In this document: positions 9,927 through 19,456 of the stretch, piece after piece
Numbering within the stretch: position 1 is the first letter of the stretch
How the letters are laid out: each line of letters begins with the position of its first letter
Assembly (NCBI GenBank): GCA_903876685.1
Contig: CAIRBC010000317.1
Coordinates: forward strand, 1-34,463
Direction of reading: 5' to 3'
Source of the DNA: an uncultured Nitrosomonadales bacterium
GTDB lineage: Bacteria > Pseudomonadota > Gammaproteobacteria > Burkholderiales > Gallionellaceae
DNA length: 34,463 bases
Notes under the pieces: generated by a model
Seen by the model: only the letters and a program-made list of their open reading frames with translations
Databases searched by the model: none
What the model was told of the DNA's origin: nothing
Position numbers and translations under genes: made by a program

Positions 9927-10871
9927 ATGGTTTCCTCAAACAGCGGCATCATCGAAGTTGCCGCAGCCGTGTTGATTCGTGCTGACGGTTGTTTCCTGTT
10001 GGCGCAGCGTCCCAAGGATAAAATCTGGGCGGGATACTGGGAATTTCCGGGCGGCAAGCTTGAGTCGGGTGAGTCGCCTGACCAAGCGCTGAAACGTGAA
10101 TTGCATGAGGAATTGGGTATCACGGTTGAAAGTGCATTTCCGTGGCTTACGCGGGTTTTTACTTATCCACAGGGCACGGTGCGGCTGCACTTTTATCGCG
10201 TGACAGCCTGGAGCGGGCAGTTATATCCCCATGAAGGGCAGCAATTTGCCTGGCAAAACGCCTTCACGGTCGGCGTGTCACCAGTGCTGCCGGCCAATCT
10301 TCCAATTCTACGTGCGCTTGAATTGCCGGAGGTCTATGCGATCAGCAATGCCGCAGCACTGGGTGTTGATGATTTCATGCGCCGGCTGGAACGTGCTTTG
10401 CAGAAGGGCTTGCGGCTGCTGCAGGTGCGGGAAAAGCATATGCAAGGGAAGGATTTACAAGCATTTGCCACACAGGTGGTGCATTTGGCTCACCGTTTTG
10501 GTGCAAGGGTAATGATAAACGGCGATACAAAACTGGCATTGCAGGTAGCGGCAGATGGCGTGCATTACACCAGTGAACAGTTGCATGACTGTCAGCAACT
10601 TCCAGATATAGGCTGGTGTTCCGCTTCATGCCATAGCGCAGCGGAGTTGCAGCGTGCAAGTGAGCTAGGCTTTGATTTTGCGGTGCTGGGTCCGGTGTTA
10701 GCTACGCTGAGTCATCCTGGAGCGGCAGCTTTGGGTTGGGAAAGGTTTGCCGGTATGCTATGCGGAACCCGCATTCCGGTTTATGCGCTGGGCGGCTTGG
10801 CCAGGGCTGATTTGCCGGTGGCGCAAGCGTTTGGCGCACACGGTATCGGTTTGCTGCGTCAGGCCTGGTGA
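9927..10871 (+). CDS. Bifunctional Nudix hydrolase (MutT-like) / thiamine phosphate synthase-like (ThiE) fusion
   Basis: Nudix box GGKLESGESPDQALKRELHEELGI; C-terminal ThiE/TenI-like barrel: LLQVREKHMQGKDL, VMINGDTKLALQVAADGVHYTSEQL, FAVLGPVLATLSHPGAAALGWERF, PVYALGGLARADL. Confidence 0.88.
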   Translation: MVSSNSGIIEVAAAVLIRADGCFLLAQRPKDKIWAGYWEFPGGKLESGESPDQALKRELHEELGITVESAFPWLTRVFTYPQGTVRLHFYRVTAWSGQLYPHEGQQFAWQNAFTVGVSPVLPANLPILRALELPEVYAISNAAALGVDDFMRRLERALQKGLRLLQVREKHMQGKDLQAFATQVVHLAHRFGARVMINGDTKLALQVAADGVHYTSEQLHDCQQLPDIGWCSASCHSAAELQRASELGFDFAVLGPVLATLSHPGAAALGWERFAGMLCGTRIPVYALGGLARADLPVAQAFGAHGIGLLRQAW

Positions 10872-11050
10872 TCTGCTTCAGATAGCTCCGCTACGCTCTG
10901 TTCGACGCGATATTCTTCATTCGCCCATTTGCCCAGATCGATCAACTTGCAGCGTTCGCTGCAAAAAGGGCGAAAGCGGTTTTTGCTGTCCCATTGATGC
11001 GTCTGACCACAATGCGGGCAAGCCACTACAGGCGGTGCTTTGATTAACAT
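10859..11050 (-). CDS. yacG: DNA gyrase inhibitor YacG (zinc-binding)
   Basis: VACPHCGQTHQWDSKNRFRPFCSERCKLIDLGKWANEEYRV with two CxxC-type Zn ligand pairs; ATG at 11050 (the track's 11068 start is TTG). Confidence 0.93.
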   Translation of the reverse strand: MLIKAPPVVACPHCGQTHQWDSKNRFRPFCSERCKLIDLGKWANEEYRVEQSVAELSEADHQA

Positions 11051-11052
11051 GT

Positions 11053-11811
11053 TCAGGAGATGCTGCAAAAAATCAGGTCAAAGGGTACATCCTGTTCGAA
11101 CAGCGTGGATTTTGCAGCATAGTTGGCCGCAATAAATCGAATATTGATGGCATATTTATTAGCGCCGACCTCGGGTATGCATGAAAGATCGCTATTAAGT
11201 CCCACGCGCAATAGCTGAGCGATGCGGCCGCCCTGCATTTGATGAAAAGTTCCCTGGCGTGCAGTGAAGTGAAAAACCTTGCCACTATCGCGCAGCAGAC
11301 GCAACACGATTTTCATGCCGCCTTGTAAAGGAAGGAATGGTGCCAACCAGGATTGTAAATTTTCACGGCGCACCGACGGTTCCTGTTTCTGCCAGTAATG
11401 ATAGGAAGGCAGGTCGAACTCACAGGTACCCCCCGGCATACAGGCACGTTGTTTGATAACCATCAGCCATTCGTTTTCGCGCAAATGCTGACCAATTTTC
11501 CCGGTCATGCCCAGTATGTTGGCCGCAGCCCCGTCAATCTCGGTGAGTATTGCATCCAGCGCATCTTCGGAAATAGCCGGATTATTATGCAGCGCGGAAA
11601 GGCTGCGTTTCTGGCGTTCCAGTTCCTGTAATAGTTCGGATTTCAGGTCGGCGCGGCAGGATACTTCGAGAATTTCAAACAGGGTAAGCAAAGCGGCATG
11701 ATGATCCATGCCGACATTCAGCGAAGTGTAGTGCTCCATGCGCGCAAACAAATCCTCAAGGCGCAATAAGGTGCGTACTTTTTCGTTCAGAGGAAATTCG
11801 TAATCAATCAC
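11053..11811 (-). CDS. zapD: Cell division protein ZapD
   Basis: DYEFPLNEKVRTLLRLEDLFARMEHY...; next to coaE and yacG. Confidence 0.93.
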   Translation of the reverse strand: MIDYEFPLNEKVRTLLRLEDLFARMEHYTSLNVGMDHHAALLTLFEILEVSCRADLKSELLQELERQKRSLSALHNNPAISEDALDAILTEIDGAAANILGMTGKIGQHLRENEWLMVIKQRACMPGGTCEFDLPSYHYWQKQEPSVRRENLQSWLAPFLPLQGGMKIVLRLLRDSGKVFHFTARQGTFHQMQGGRIAQLLRVGLNSDLSCIPEVGANKYAINIRFIAANYAAKSTLFEQDVPFDLIFCSIS

Positions 11812-11869
11812 AGTGATATTAACAATTTTAACAATGGTGGAAGATAGGTGTATTTCATTATATCGTCAA

Positions 11870-12475
11870 TCACTGTTTTACATTTTTTAAATAAAATTCA
11901 TGCAACACGGAAACTTTCCCGTCCAGACTAGCTAAATCTGCATCGTTGTCAAGGACATCGTCAGCCAGTTTCAGCCTTTCAAGCCGTGAAATTTGTCGTG
12001 CGATAATGGCTCTCACCTGGCTTTCGCTCAGATTACTACGCCTGATGACACGTGCAATCTGCGTATCCAGACTACAATCGACCACCAGCACCCGCTGTAC
12101 CAATTCACGAAATGCACTACTTTCGGACAGCAGCGGAACAACCACCAGCACATAGGGTTTGTGACGCAATTGCCGCAATTCTACCTGTGCATGCGCATAT
12201 ATCAACGGATGCAGCAGCTTTTCCAGGCGACGTTTGGCAGTGGCATCAGAAAAAACCAGGTTGCGCATTTTATCACGATCCATGGCTCCGTTTTCTCCGA
12301 TGCAACGACTGCCAAAAGCCTCTGTTAGTGCTGGAATTGCCTCACCTTCGGCCTGAGTCAACTGGTGTGCGATCAAGTCAGTGTCGACAATCCCTGCGCC
12401 CAGCGCGGCAAAACGCTCTGCAACGGTGGTTTTGCCGCTGCCTATCCCGCCAGTCAATCCAACAAGCAGTGTCAT
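11870..12475 (-). CDS. coaE: Dephospho-CoA kinase
   Basis: VGLTGGIGSGKTTVAERFAALGAGIVDTDLIAHQL. Confidence 0.96.
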   Translation of the reverse strand: MTLLVGLTGGIGSGKTTVAERFAALGAGIVDTDLIAHQLTQAEGEAIPALTEAFGSRCIGENGAMDRDKMRNLVFSDATAKRRLEKLLHPLIYAHAQVELRQLRHKPYVLVVVPLLSESSAFRELVQRVLVVDCSLDTQIARVIRRSNLSESQVRAIIARQISRLERLKLADDVLDNDADLASLDGKVSVLHEFYLKNVKQ

Positions 12476-13341
12476 GGTGCTGCCAGTAATTGCAAATAGC
12501 TTTGTGTCAGCGTTTGTCCCCAGAACAGGGCGATCAAACCACCGCCAGCCAGATAAGGGCCAAAGGGAATGGGTACCTGCCGTCCATGATTGGCTGCCAC
12601 GATCAGAATAATACCAATTACCGCGCCTACCACAGACGAAAGTAGAATGATCAGCGGCAGCAATTGCCAGCCCATCCAGGCACCCAGCGCCGCCAGCAGC
12701 TTGAAATCACCATAGCCCATGCCTTCCTTGCCAGTGGTCAACTTGAACAACCAATACACGACCCATAACGCAAGATAACCAAAGACTGCACCCAGCACAG
12801 CGCTATGCAAATCGGTGTAAATATTTGTAGAATTGAATAACAAGCCTGCCCAGAGTAACGGCAAGGTGAGGTCGTCCGGCAACAACTGGGTGTCAAAATC
12901 GATAGCCGTCAGCGCAAGCAATGCCCAGATGAGAGGTAGTGCGGCGACGGCTGCCCAGCCAAAGCCAAAATGCCAGGCTGCAAACCCGCACAACAGGCCA
13001 CTGATGGCTTCTACCAGCGGATAACGCGGCGAGATAGCGGCTCCACAGGCCTTGCATTTTCCCTTCAACCACAGATAACTCAGCACCGGAATATTTTCCA
13101 GAGCGCCTATGTTGTGGCTGCAATGCGGGCAGGCAGAACGGGGGATGATCAAATTATAGACTGCGGTGTCAATCGGTTGTTCACCGCGCAGCTCGGCACA
13201 TTGCTGTCGCCATCCGGATTCCATCATCTTGGGTAAACGGTGGATCACCACATTCAAGAAGCTGCCGACGATCAGACCCAGCAGGGTGCAAATGCCGACA
13301 AAAGCCGTAGGTACCGATTGCATCAATTCCATGAGGCTCAT
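12472..13341 (-). CDS. pilD: Prepilin peptidase / N-methyltransferase
   Basis: GSFLNVVIHRLPKM; CPHC...CKAC zinc motif; GMGYGDFKLLAALGAWMG catalytic Asp motif. Confidence 0.96.
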   Translation of the reverse strand: MSLMELMQSVPTAFVGICTLLGLIVGSFLNVVIHRLPKMMESGWRQQCAELRGEQPIDTAVYNLIIPRSACPHCSHNIGALENIPVLSYLWLKGKCKACGAAISPRYPLVEAISGLLCGFAAWHFGFGWAAVAALPLIWALLALTAIDFDTQLLPDDLTLPLLWAGLLFNSTNIYTDLHSAVLGAVFGYLALWVVYWLFKLTTGKEGMGYGDFKLLAALGAWMGWQLLPLIILLSSVVGAVIGIILIVAANHGRQVPIPFGPYLAGGGLIALFWGQTLTQSYLQLLAAP

Positions 13342-13368
13342 GATTCCTGATTCCTGAGTCCTGATTCC
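13341..13368. repeat. Heptanucleotide short tandem repeat (TGATTCC x4, one unit TGAGTCC)
   Basis: tgattcc tgattcc tgagtcc tgattcc, directly abutting the pilD start codon; minus strand reads AGGAATC units. Confidence 0.85.
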
Positions 13369-13378
13369 TGAAGATTCT

Positions 13379-14596
13379 TCATACCACCTGTCCCATTTTG
13401 AATATCGGTAAATACATCGCCACTACCATCCCGCCGATTAAAGTACCCAGCACCACCATAATCACAGGTTCCATCAGGCTGGACAAGGCTTCAACCGCGT
13501 CGTCCACTTCCGCCTCATAAAAATCCGCGACTTTGCTCAACATTGCATCCAGAGAGCCAGCTTCTTCACCAATCGCCACCATTTGTAGCACCATATTCGG
13601 GAAAACATTGGTATCTTGCATGGCTACGGTCAGGCTGTTTCCGGTGGTGACTTCGCGCTGGATATATTTCGTGGCATCGAAATATACGGCATTGCCTGCC
13701 GCACCTGCGACTGAATCAAAGGCTTCGACCAGAGGAACGCCAGCAGCGAACATGGTTGCAAGCGTGCGACTCCAGCGCGCAATGCTGGCTTTGCGGATTA
13801 ATTCACCGAAGATCGGCAATTTCAGCAAAATTCTGTCCATGACATCCTGCATCTTTCGGCTGCGTTTCCAGAAGTAGAAAAAAGAATACAACCCGCCTCC
13901 TATACCGCCGAAAATCAGCCACCAGTAAGTCACAAAAATCTTGGAAATTTTCATGACGACCAGTGTAGGTGCCGGTAAATCTGCACCGAAACTGGAAAAT
14001 AATTCCTCAAAGGCAGGAATCACAAAAATCATGATGACTGCGGTAATGACAAAGGCGATCACAATAATCGAAATAGGATAAAACAACGCAGATTTGATCT
14101 TGCTCTTGATGGCCTCGATCTTCTCCTGATAAGAAGCCAGTCGGTCCAGCAAGCTATCCAGAATACCCGCAGATTCGCCGGCACCAATCAGATTGCAATA
14201 TAATTCATTAAAATATAGCGGGTATTTCTTGAAAGCCTGTTGCAGACTGCTGCCGGTTTCCACATCGGTCTTGATATCCATTAGCAAACGCGCCACAGAG
14301 GGGTTGCTGTGACCCTTGCCGACGATATCGAAAGCCTGTAACAGCGGCACGCCTGATTTCATCATGGTGGCAAGCTGACGTGTAAACAACGAAATATCCT
14401 TGGCGGTTACTTTTTGTGTACTTCCCCTCAGTCTCCTGATTTTGGTAACATTTATACTCTGTCGGCGCAACTGGGCTGCGACGGTGGCCTCTCCGGGTGC
14501 GCGCATCTCACCCTTGACCCGCTTGCCGGATTTATCCTTGCCTTCCCACTGATAGGCATAGTCTTTTGCTTTTGCAGCTTTCGCGGCGACAGCCAT
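13379..14596 (-). CDS. pilC: Type IV pilus inner membrane platform protein
   Basis: GEMRAPGEATVAAQLRRQSINVTKI; LFTRQLATMMKSGVPLLQAFDIV; GEEAGSLDAMLSKVADFYEAEVDDAVEALSSLMEPVIMVVLG (GspF/PilC). Confidence 0.96.
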   Translation of the reverse strand: MAVAAKAAKAKDYAYQWEGKDKSGKRVKGEMRAPGEATVAAQLRRQSINVTKIRRLRGSTQKVTAKDISLFTRQLATMMKSGVPLLQAFDIVGKGHSNPSVARLLMDIKTDVETGSSLQQAFKKYPLYFNELYCNLIGAGESAGILDSLLDRLASYQEKIEAIKSKIKSALFYPISIIVIAFVITAVIMIFVIPAFEELFSSFGADLPAPTLVVMKISKIFVTYWWLIFGGIGGGLYSFFYFWKRSRKMQDVMDRILLKLPIFGELIRKASIARWSRTLATMFAAGVPLVEAFDSVAGAAGNAVYFDATKYIQREVTTGNSLTVAMQDTNVFPNMVLQMVAIGEEAGSLDAMLSKVADFYEAEVDDAVEALSSLMEPVIMVVLGTLIGGMVVAMYLPIFKMGQVV

Positions 14597-14662
14597 AGCG
14601 CTTCTCCTGTTCAGTATTCAGTTGGGCATCATGCCGAGCTTTGGGCTTCTTGTAAAGCAGAG

Positions 14663-15940
14663 CTAGGGTTTTTTTGGTTGCAAGGGGAAAATACGAGCCA
14701 TTTTTACGATTCGATCCTGCGTTTGTATAATTTCTATCGGATAACCGGCAATTTTCAGGCTGATACCGGCTTCTGGCATATCTTCAAGCTGTTCGAGTAT
14801 GAGCCCATTCAAGGTTTTTGCGCTGTCCAGCGGCAGATTCAGCCCCAATTTCCGGTTTAATTCGCGCAGACTGCTGCTGCCTTCCAGCAGAATACTGCCA
14901 TCTTGCTGACGCAAAAATTTGCCGGTTTGCGAAGGAGACTGAGTGGTGAATTCGCCGACAATTTCCTCCAGTATATTTTCCAGCGTCACCAATCCAAGCA
15001 GTTCTCCATACTCATCCACCACCAGACCCAACCTGGCATGGCGTTCCTGAAATTGTTGCAATTGTCTGAGCAGTGGTGTGTCTGAAGGAGTGAAATAGGG
15101 TTCGTTAAGAATATCACGCAATTGGTCTACATCCAGAGTCGCTTCCTGTAGCAGTGCAGGAACTCGCTTGATATGCAGTATGCCGATGATATTGCCGGGC
15201 TTGCCTTCATAAACCGGCAGCAGCGTATGGTGACAGGTGATGATCTGCTGGCGTAGCGTCTCGACGCCGGCGTTGATATTCAAACTTTCGATCTGGTTGC
15301 GCGGCACCATCACATCATTGACGGTGACACGTTCAAGATCAACCAGATTCAGCAGCATTTTCTGATGTCTGCGCGGCATGAATTGTTCAGCATCCAACAC
15401 CAGACCCCTTAATTCTTCAAGGGTCATTTTATGTCGGCTCTGGTCGGTCTGCACCTTGATGTGCAGCAGCCACAGTAAACCGCGCACAATCGCCGTCGCT
15501 ACCGAAACAACCGGATGAAACAGCCTGATCAGCGGCGACAGCAAATAACTGGAAAACAGTGCGATACGTTCAGGATGGCTGGCGGCGATGATTTTGGGCA
15601 TGATTTCGCTGAATACCAGAATCACGAAGGCGATTGCGAGCGTGCCGATCAACATCGCCAATTCATTATGCCCGAAAATTCGCAGAATAATCACTTCGGT
15701 CAGGGTGGCTGCTGCCACATTGAGCAGCGTATTTCCGAGCAGTATCGAGCCTAGCAACTTGTCCACCTTACCCAGTAAATCACAGGTGAGTTTGGCGCTC
15801 TTGTTGCCCTTGCGTACCAGATGATTGAGTCGATGCCGGTTAATGGCCATCATACTAGTCTCAGAGCCGGAAAAAAAACCGCTCAGAATCAGCATTAACA
15901 GTAAAAAACCAAACAGGGTTAGTAGTGAAAATTCGTCCAT
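14663..15940 (-). CDS. HlyC/CorC family protein (CNNM/DUF21 + CBS pair + CorC_HlyC)
   Basis: LSGFFSGSETSMMAINRHRLNHLVRKGNKSA; NDVMVPRNQIESL; VVDEYGELLGLVTLENILEEIVGEF. Confidence 0.94.
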   Translation of the reverse strand: MDEFSLLTLFGFLLLMLILSGFFSGSETSMMAINRHRLNHLVRKGNKSAKLTCDLLGKVDKLLGSILLGNTLLNVAAATLTEVIILRIFGHNELAMLIGTLAIAFVILVFSEIMPKIIAASHPERIALFSSYLLSPLIRLFHPVVSVATAIVRGLLWLLHIKVQTDQSRHKMTLEELRGLVLDAEQFMPRRHQKMLLNLVDLERVTVNDVMVPRNQIESLNINAGVETLRQQIITCHHTLLPVYEGKPGNIIGILHIKRVPALLQEATLDVDQLRDILNEPYFTPSDTPLLRQLQQFQERHARLGLVVDEYGELLGLVTLENILEEIVGEFTTQSPSQTGKFLRQQDGSILLEGSSSLRELNRKLGLNLPLDSAKTLNGLILEQLEDMPEAGISLKIAGYPIEIIQTQDRIVKMARIFPLQPKKP

Positions 15941-15969
15941 AGGATGGCCCGGCAGTTTTTAGGTTAGTG

Positions 15970-16752
15970 TCAGGACTGAGTACGTTTGCTCCAGATCATC
16001 ATGATTATCCCTGCCAAAACCATCGGCAGACTCAACCATTGACCCATGCTCATGCCAAAAGACAAAAGACCCAGAAAATCATCTGGTTCCCGGGTAAATT
16101 CTGCGATAAAGCGTAAACTGCCATAACCGATCAAAAACAACCCTGACACCGAAGCGGTGGGGCGTACCTTTCGACCATAAATCCACAATAGCGCGAACAA
16201 CAACAAGCCTTCCAGTGCAAATTCATATAATTGCGAAGGATGACGCGGCAGATTATCCACTTTGGGGAAGATCATCGCCCAGGGTACATCGCTGTGTCTA
16301 CCCCATAATTCACCGTTAATGTAGTTGCCGATTCTACCAAAGGCCAGACCGGGCGGCACCAGCGGCGCAATAAAATCGGTGACTTGCAACCAGCGCAGCT
16401 TATGTTTGCGTGCCAGCAACGCCATCGCGACCAGCACACCGAGAAAACCACCGTGAAAAGACATGCCGCCTTGCCATACCGCCAGAATTTCCAGCGGATG
16501 GTCAAAATAATAAGCGGCCTTGTAGAAAAAAACATAACCCAGTCTTCCGCCGAGTATTACGCCTAGAACGCCATAAAATAGCAAGTCGTCGAGCAGTTTG
16601 AGGTCGATCTGCGGATGATTCAATACGGTGATTCGTTTACGCCCCAGCCACAGAAAAGTCATGAAACCGGCCAGATACATCAAGCCATACCAGTGAATCG
16701 CAAGCGGACCAAGTTGCAGGGCGACGGGATTATATTGGGGATGAACGAACAT
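15970..16752 (-). CDS. lgt: Prolipoprotein diacylglyceryl transferase
   Basis: [72 protein letters not shown]. Start placed at the ATG at 16752, not the track's 16938. Confidence 0.96.
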   Translation of the reverse strand: MFVHPQYNPVALQLGPLAIHWYGLMYLAGFMTFLWLGRKRITVLNHPQIDLKLLDDLLFYGVLGVILGGRLGYVFFYKAAYYFDHPLEILAVWQGGMSFHGGFLGVLVAMALLARKHKLRWLQVTDFIAPLVPPGLAFGRIGNYINGELWGRHSDVPWAMIFPKVDNLPRHPSQLYEFALEGLLLFALLWIYGRKVRPTASVSGLFLIGYGSLRFIAEFTREPDDFLGLLSFGMSMGQWLSLPMVLAGIIMMIWSKRTQS

Positions 16753-16816
16753 GTGTGAATCGGGTAAAATTAATCCCTGAATTATACTTGCGCTTTGACA
16801 ACTACGAGGAAATATC

Positions 16817-18688
16817 ATGCCAGCATACCGTTCCCGCACTTCCACCCATGGCCGCAACATGGCCGGTGCCCGCTCGCTTTGGCGTGCGACAGGCATGACA
16901 GACCAGGATTTCGGCAAGCCGATCATTGCCATCGCCAACTCTTTTACTCAATTTGTGCCGGGTCATGTGCATCTCAAGGACATCGGTCAACTGGTGGCGC
17001 GTGAAATCGAAAAGGCAGGCGGTATCGCCAAGGAATTCAATACCATAGCAGTAGACGATGGTATCGCGATGGGGCATGCCGGGATGCTTTATTCGCTGCC
17101 CAGTCGCGAATTGATCGCCGACAGCGTGGAATATATGGTCAATGCGCATTGTGCCGATGCGCTGGTATGCATTTCTAATTGCGACAAGATTACCCCGGGG
17201 ATGCTGATGGCGGCGATGCGCCTGAATATTCCGGTAGTTTTTGTCTCCGGCGGCCCGATGGAAGCCGGCAAGGTCAACTGGCAGAACAAAATCAAGGGGC
17301 TGGATCTGGTGGACGCGATGGTGGCTGCAGCTGACGACAGAATCAGTGGCGAGGAAGTGGATGCTATCGAACGCTCTGCCTGTCCTACCTGTGGCTCCTG
17401 TTCAGGGATGTTCACCGCTAATTCAATGAACTGTCTGACTGAAGCACTGGGGCTTTCCTTGCCCGGTAACGGTTCGCTGGTCGCGACTCATGCGCAGCGC
17501 AAACAGTTATTTCTGGAGGCGGGACGGCTGATTGTAGAGCTATGTAAACGCTATTATGAACAGGACGACAATGCGGTACTGCCGCGCTCCATCGCTACCT
17601 TCGAGGCCTTCGAAAATGCGATGACGCTGGATATTGCGATGGGCGGTTCCACCAATACCGTGCTGCATCTGCTGGCTATAGCACATGAAGCCGCTGTGAA
17701 TTTCACCATGCAGGACATGGATCGGTTGTCGCGCCGTGTTCCAACGCTCTGCAAGGTGGCGCCTTCCTCGGAATATCATATGGAAGACGTGCATCGGGCG
17801 GGCGGAATTCCAGCGATACTCGGAGAACTGGATCGGGCGGGCTTGTTGCATGCGGAGGCAGGAACCATACACAGCACCAGCTTGCGCGATGGTTTGCGGC
17901 AAGCCGATGTCGCTCAAACCAGCGATGAAGCCATGAAAAAATTCTTCCGTGCGGCTCCGGGAGGAATACCCACCACCATCGCCTTTTCACAAGCCATGCA
18001 CTATCCCGACCTTGATCTGAACCGCAGTGGCGGTTGTATCCGCGACCTGGCACATGCTTATAGCCGGGATGGCGGGTTGGCGGTGTTGTATGGAAATATT
18101 GCGCTAGACGGCTGTATCGTCAAGACTGCTGGTGTCGATGAAAGTATCCTGAAATTCACCGGACGTGCACGCATTTTTGAAAGCCAGGAAGATGCAGTTA
18201 CGGCTATTCTGGCAGATAATATTGTGGGCGGTGACGTGGTGGTGATTCGCTATGAAGGCCCCCGGGGCGGGCCTGGTATGCAGGAAATGCTTTACCCCAC
18301 CAGTTATCTGAAATCCAAGGGAATGGGCAAGGTCTGTGCACTGCTGACCGATGGACGTTTTTCAGGCGGCACTTCAGGACTTAGCATCGGCCATGTCTCG
18401 CCCGAAGCTGCCAGCGGTGGCGCCATCGGTCTGGTGATGGAAGGCGATACAATCGAAATAGACATTCCGCAACGCAGCCTCAGGCTGGCGATCACCGACG
18501 AAGAAATGCAGAGCCGTCGTTCAGCAATGCAAGCAAGAGGTGCCAAGGCATGGCAACCCGTGAGCCGTATCCGTCCCATTTCTTCGGCACTGAGAGCCTA
18601 CGCTGCGATGACCACCTCAGCAGATCAGGGTGCCGTCCGCGATGTCTCGCAAATTGAATCCCTGTCGGAGTTGGCACTTCGTAGCTGA
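16817..18688 (+). CDS. ilvD: Dihydroxy-acid dehydratase
   Basis: [86 protein letters not shown]. Confidence 0.97.
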   Translation: MPAYRSRTSTHGRNMAGARSLWRATGMTDQDFGKPIIAIANSFTQFVPGHVHLKDIGQLVAREIEKAGGIAKEFNTIAVDDGIAMGHAGMLYSLPSRELIADSVEYMVNAHCADALVCISNCDKITPGMLMAAMRLNIPVVFVSGGPMEAGKVNWQNKIKGLDLVDAMVAAADDRISGEEVDAIERSACPTCGSCSGMFTANSMNCLTEALGLSLPGNGSLVATHAQRKQLFLEAGRLIVELCKRYYEQDDNAVLPRSIATFEAFENAMTLDIAMGGSTNTVLHLLAIAHEAAVNFTMQDMDRLSRRVPTLCKVAPSSEYHMEDVHRAGGIPAILGELDRAGLLHAEAGTIHSTSLRDGLRQADVAQTSDEAMKKFFRAAPGGIPTTIAFSQAMHYPDLDLNRSGGCIRDLAHAYSRDGGLAVLYGNIALDGCIVKTAGVDESILKFTGRARIFESQEDAVTAILADNIVGGDVVVIRYEGPRGGPGMQEMLYPTSYLKSKGMGKVCALLTDGRFSGGTSGLSIGHVSPEAASGGAIGLVMEGDTIEIDIPQRSLRLAITDEEMQSRRSAMQARGAKAWQPVSRIRPISSALRAYAAMTTSADQGAVRDVSQIESLSELALRS

Positions 18689-18696
18689 AGTTTGGT

Positions 18697-18736
18697 AGGT
18701 CGGGTTAGGCGCATTTTTTTGCGCCGTAACCCGGCA
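18697..18736. repeat. Palindromic intergenic repeat/possible bidirectional terminator between convergent ilvD and Nudix gene
   Basis: ggtcgggttaggcgca-tttttt-tgcgccgtaacccggc imperfect inverted repeat. Confidence 0.65.
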
Positions 18737-18765
18737 TTTACTTTCTGAAGCGCGCTCCCGTTTGC

Positions 18766-19377
18766 TCAATGCCCAATAAGCGTTAAAAATTCATTGAGTA
18801 TCATCGCAGTGGCTCCCCATATTTCGTGACCCTGCAGGTCAAAATAGGGAATCGTGCCGTTGAGGTCATGCTGGGTATAAGGACGTTCCAGCCTTATAGC
18901 AGGGTTAAGCAGGTCGTTTACTTTAATTTGTATCAGATATTGAACCTCATGCGGGTCAATCTTGAATTGGGGAAGTGCCTGGCTGAAACCCACAAAGGGG
19001 TAAACTTCAAACTCACTGACCGGAATATAGAGTTTGGTTAATGAACCCAAAATGTTTATCTGACTGGCAGGTACGCCAATTTCTTCTTCGGTTTCGCGGA
19101 GTGCGGTATGCTGTATGCTGCTATCCAGCACGTCTGCCTTTCCGCCAGGAAAACTTATCTGCCCGCTATGTGCACCGGGATATTCTTGTCGTTTTATAAA
19201 AGCAAGGTTCCATTCGTTGTCCTTCGGGTATAAAAACAGCATGACACCTGCCTGAGCCAAAACGCGGCTATTGCCATGATTCATACGCAGTGAGGGCGCC
19301 ATTGGCTGCTGTGCTGCGCGTCCGGGAAGTGGCAAACTTAATTTACGTTTCAGCTTATTGATGAAAGCATCATTCAT
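18766..19377 (-). CDS. CoA pyrophosphatase / NudL-like Nudix hydrolase
   Basis: GAHSGQISFPGGKADVLDSSIQHTALRETEEEIGV: NudL/CoAse-type extended Nudix box. Confidence 0.9.
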   Translation of the reverse strand: MNDAFINKLKRKLSLPLPGRAAQQPMAPSLRMNHGNSRVLAQAGVMLFLYPKDNEWNLAFIKRQEYPGAHSGQISFPGGKADVLDSSIQHTALRETEEEIGVPASQINILGSLTKLYIPVSEFEVYPFVGFSQALPQFKIDPHEVQYLIQIKVNDLLNPAIRLERPYTQHDLNGTIPYFDLQGHEIWGATAMILNEFLTLIGH

Positions 19378-19456
19378 GACGGTTTGATTTATAATGATTT
19401 GGATTTAGTGGTTTTCGTGGGTAGACCCCGTTGATTTCAGCTTAGAGATTATATAC

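Noticed and set aside
16753-16938. N-terminal extension of Lgt in the ORF track
   Set aside because: It overlaps the divergent ilvD start; the internal ATG at 16752 gives a typical Lgt N-terminus.
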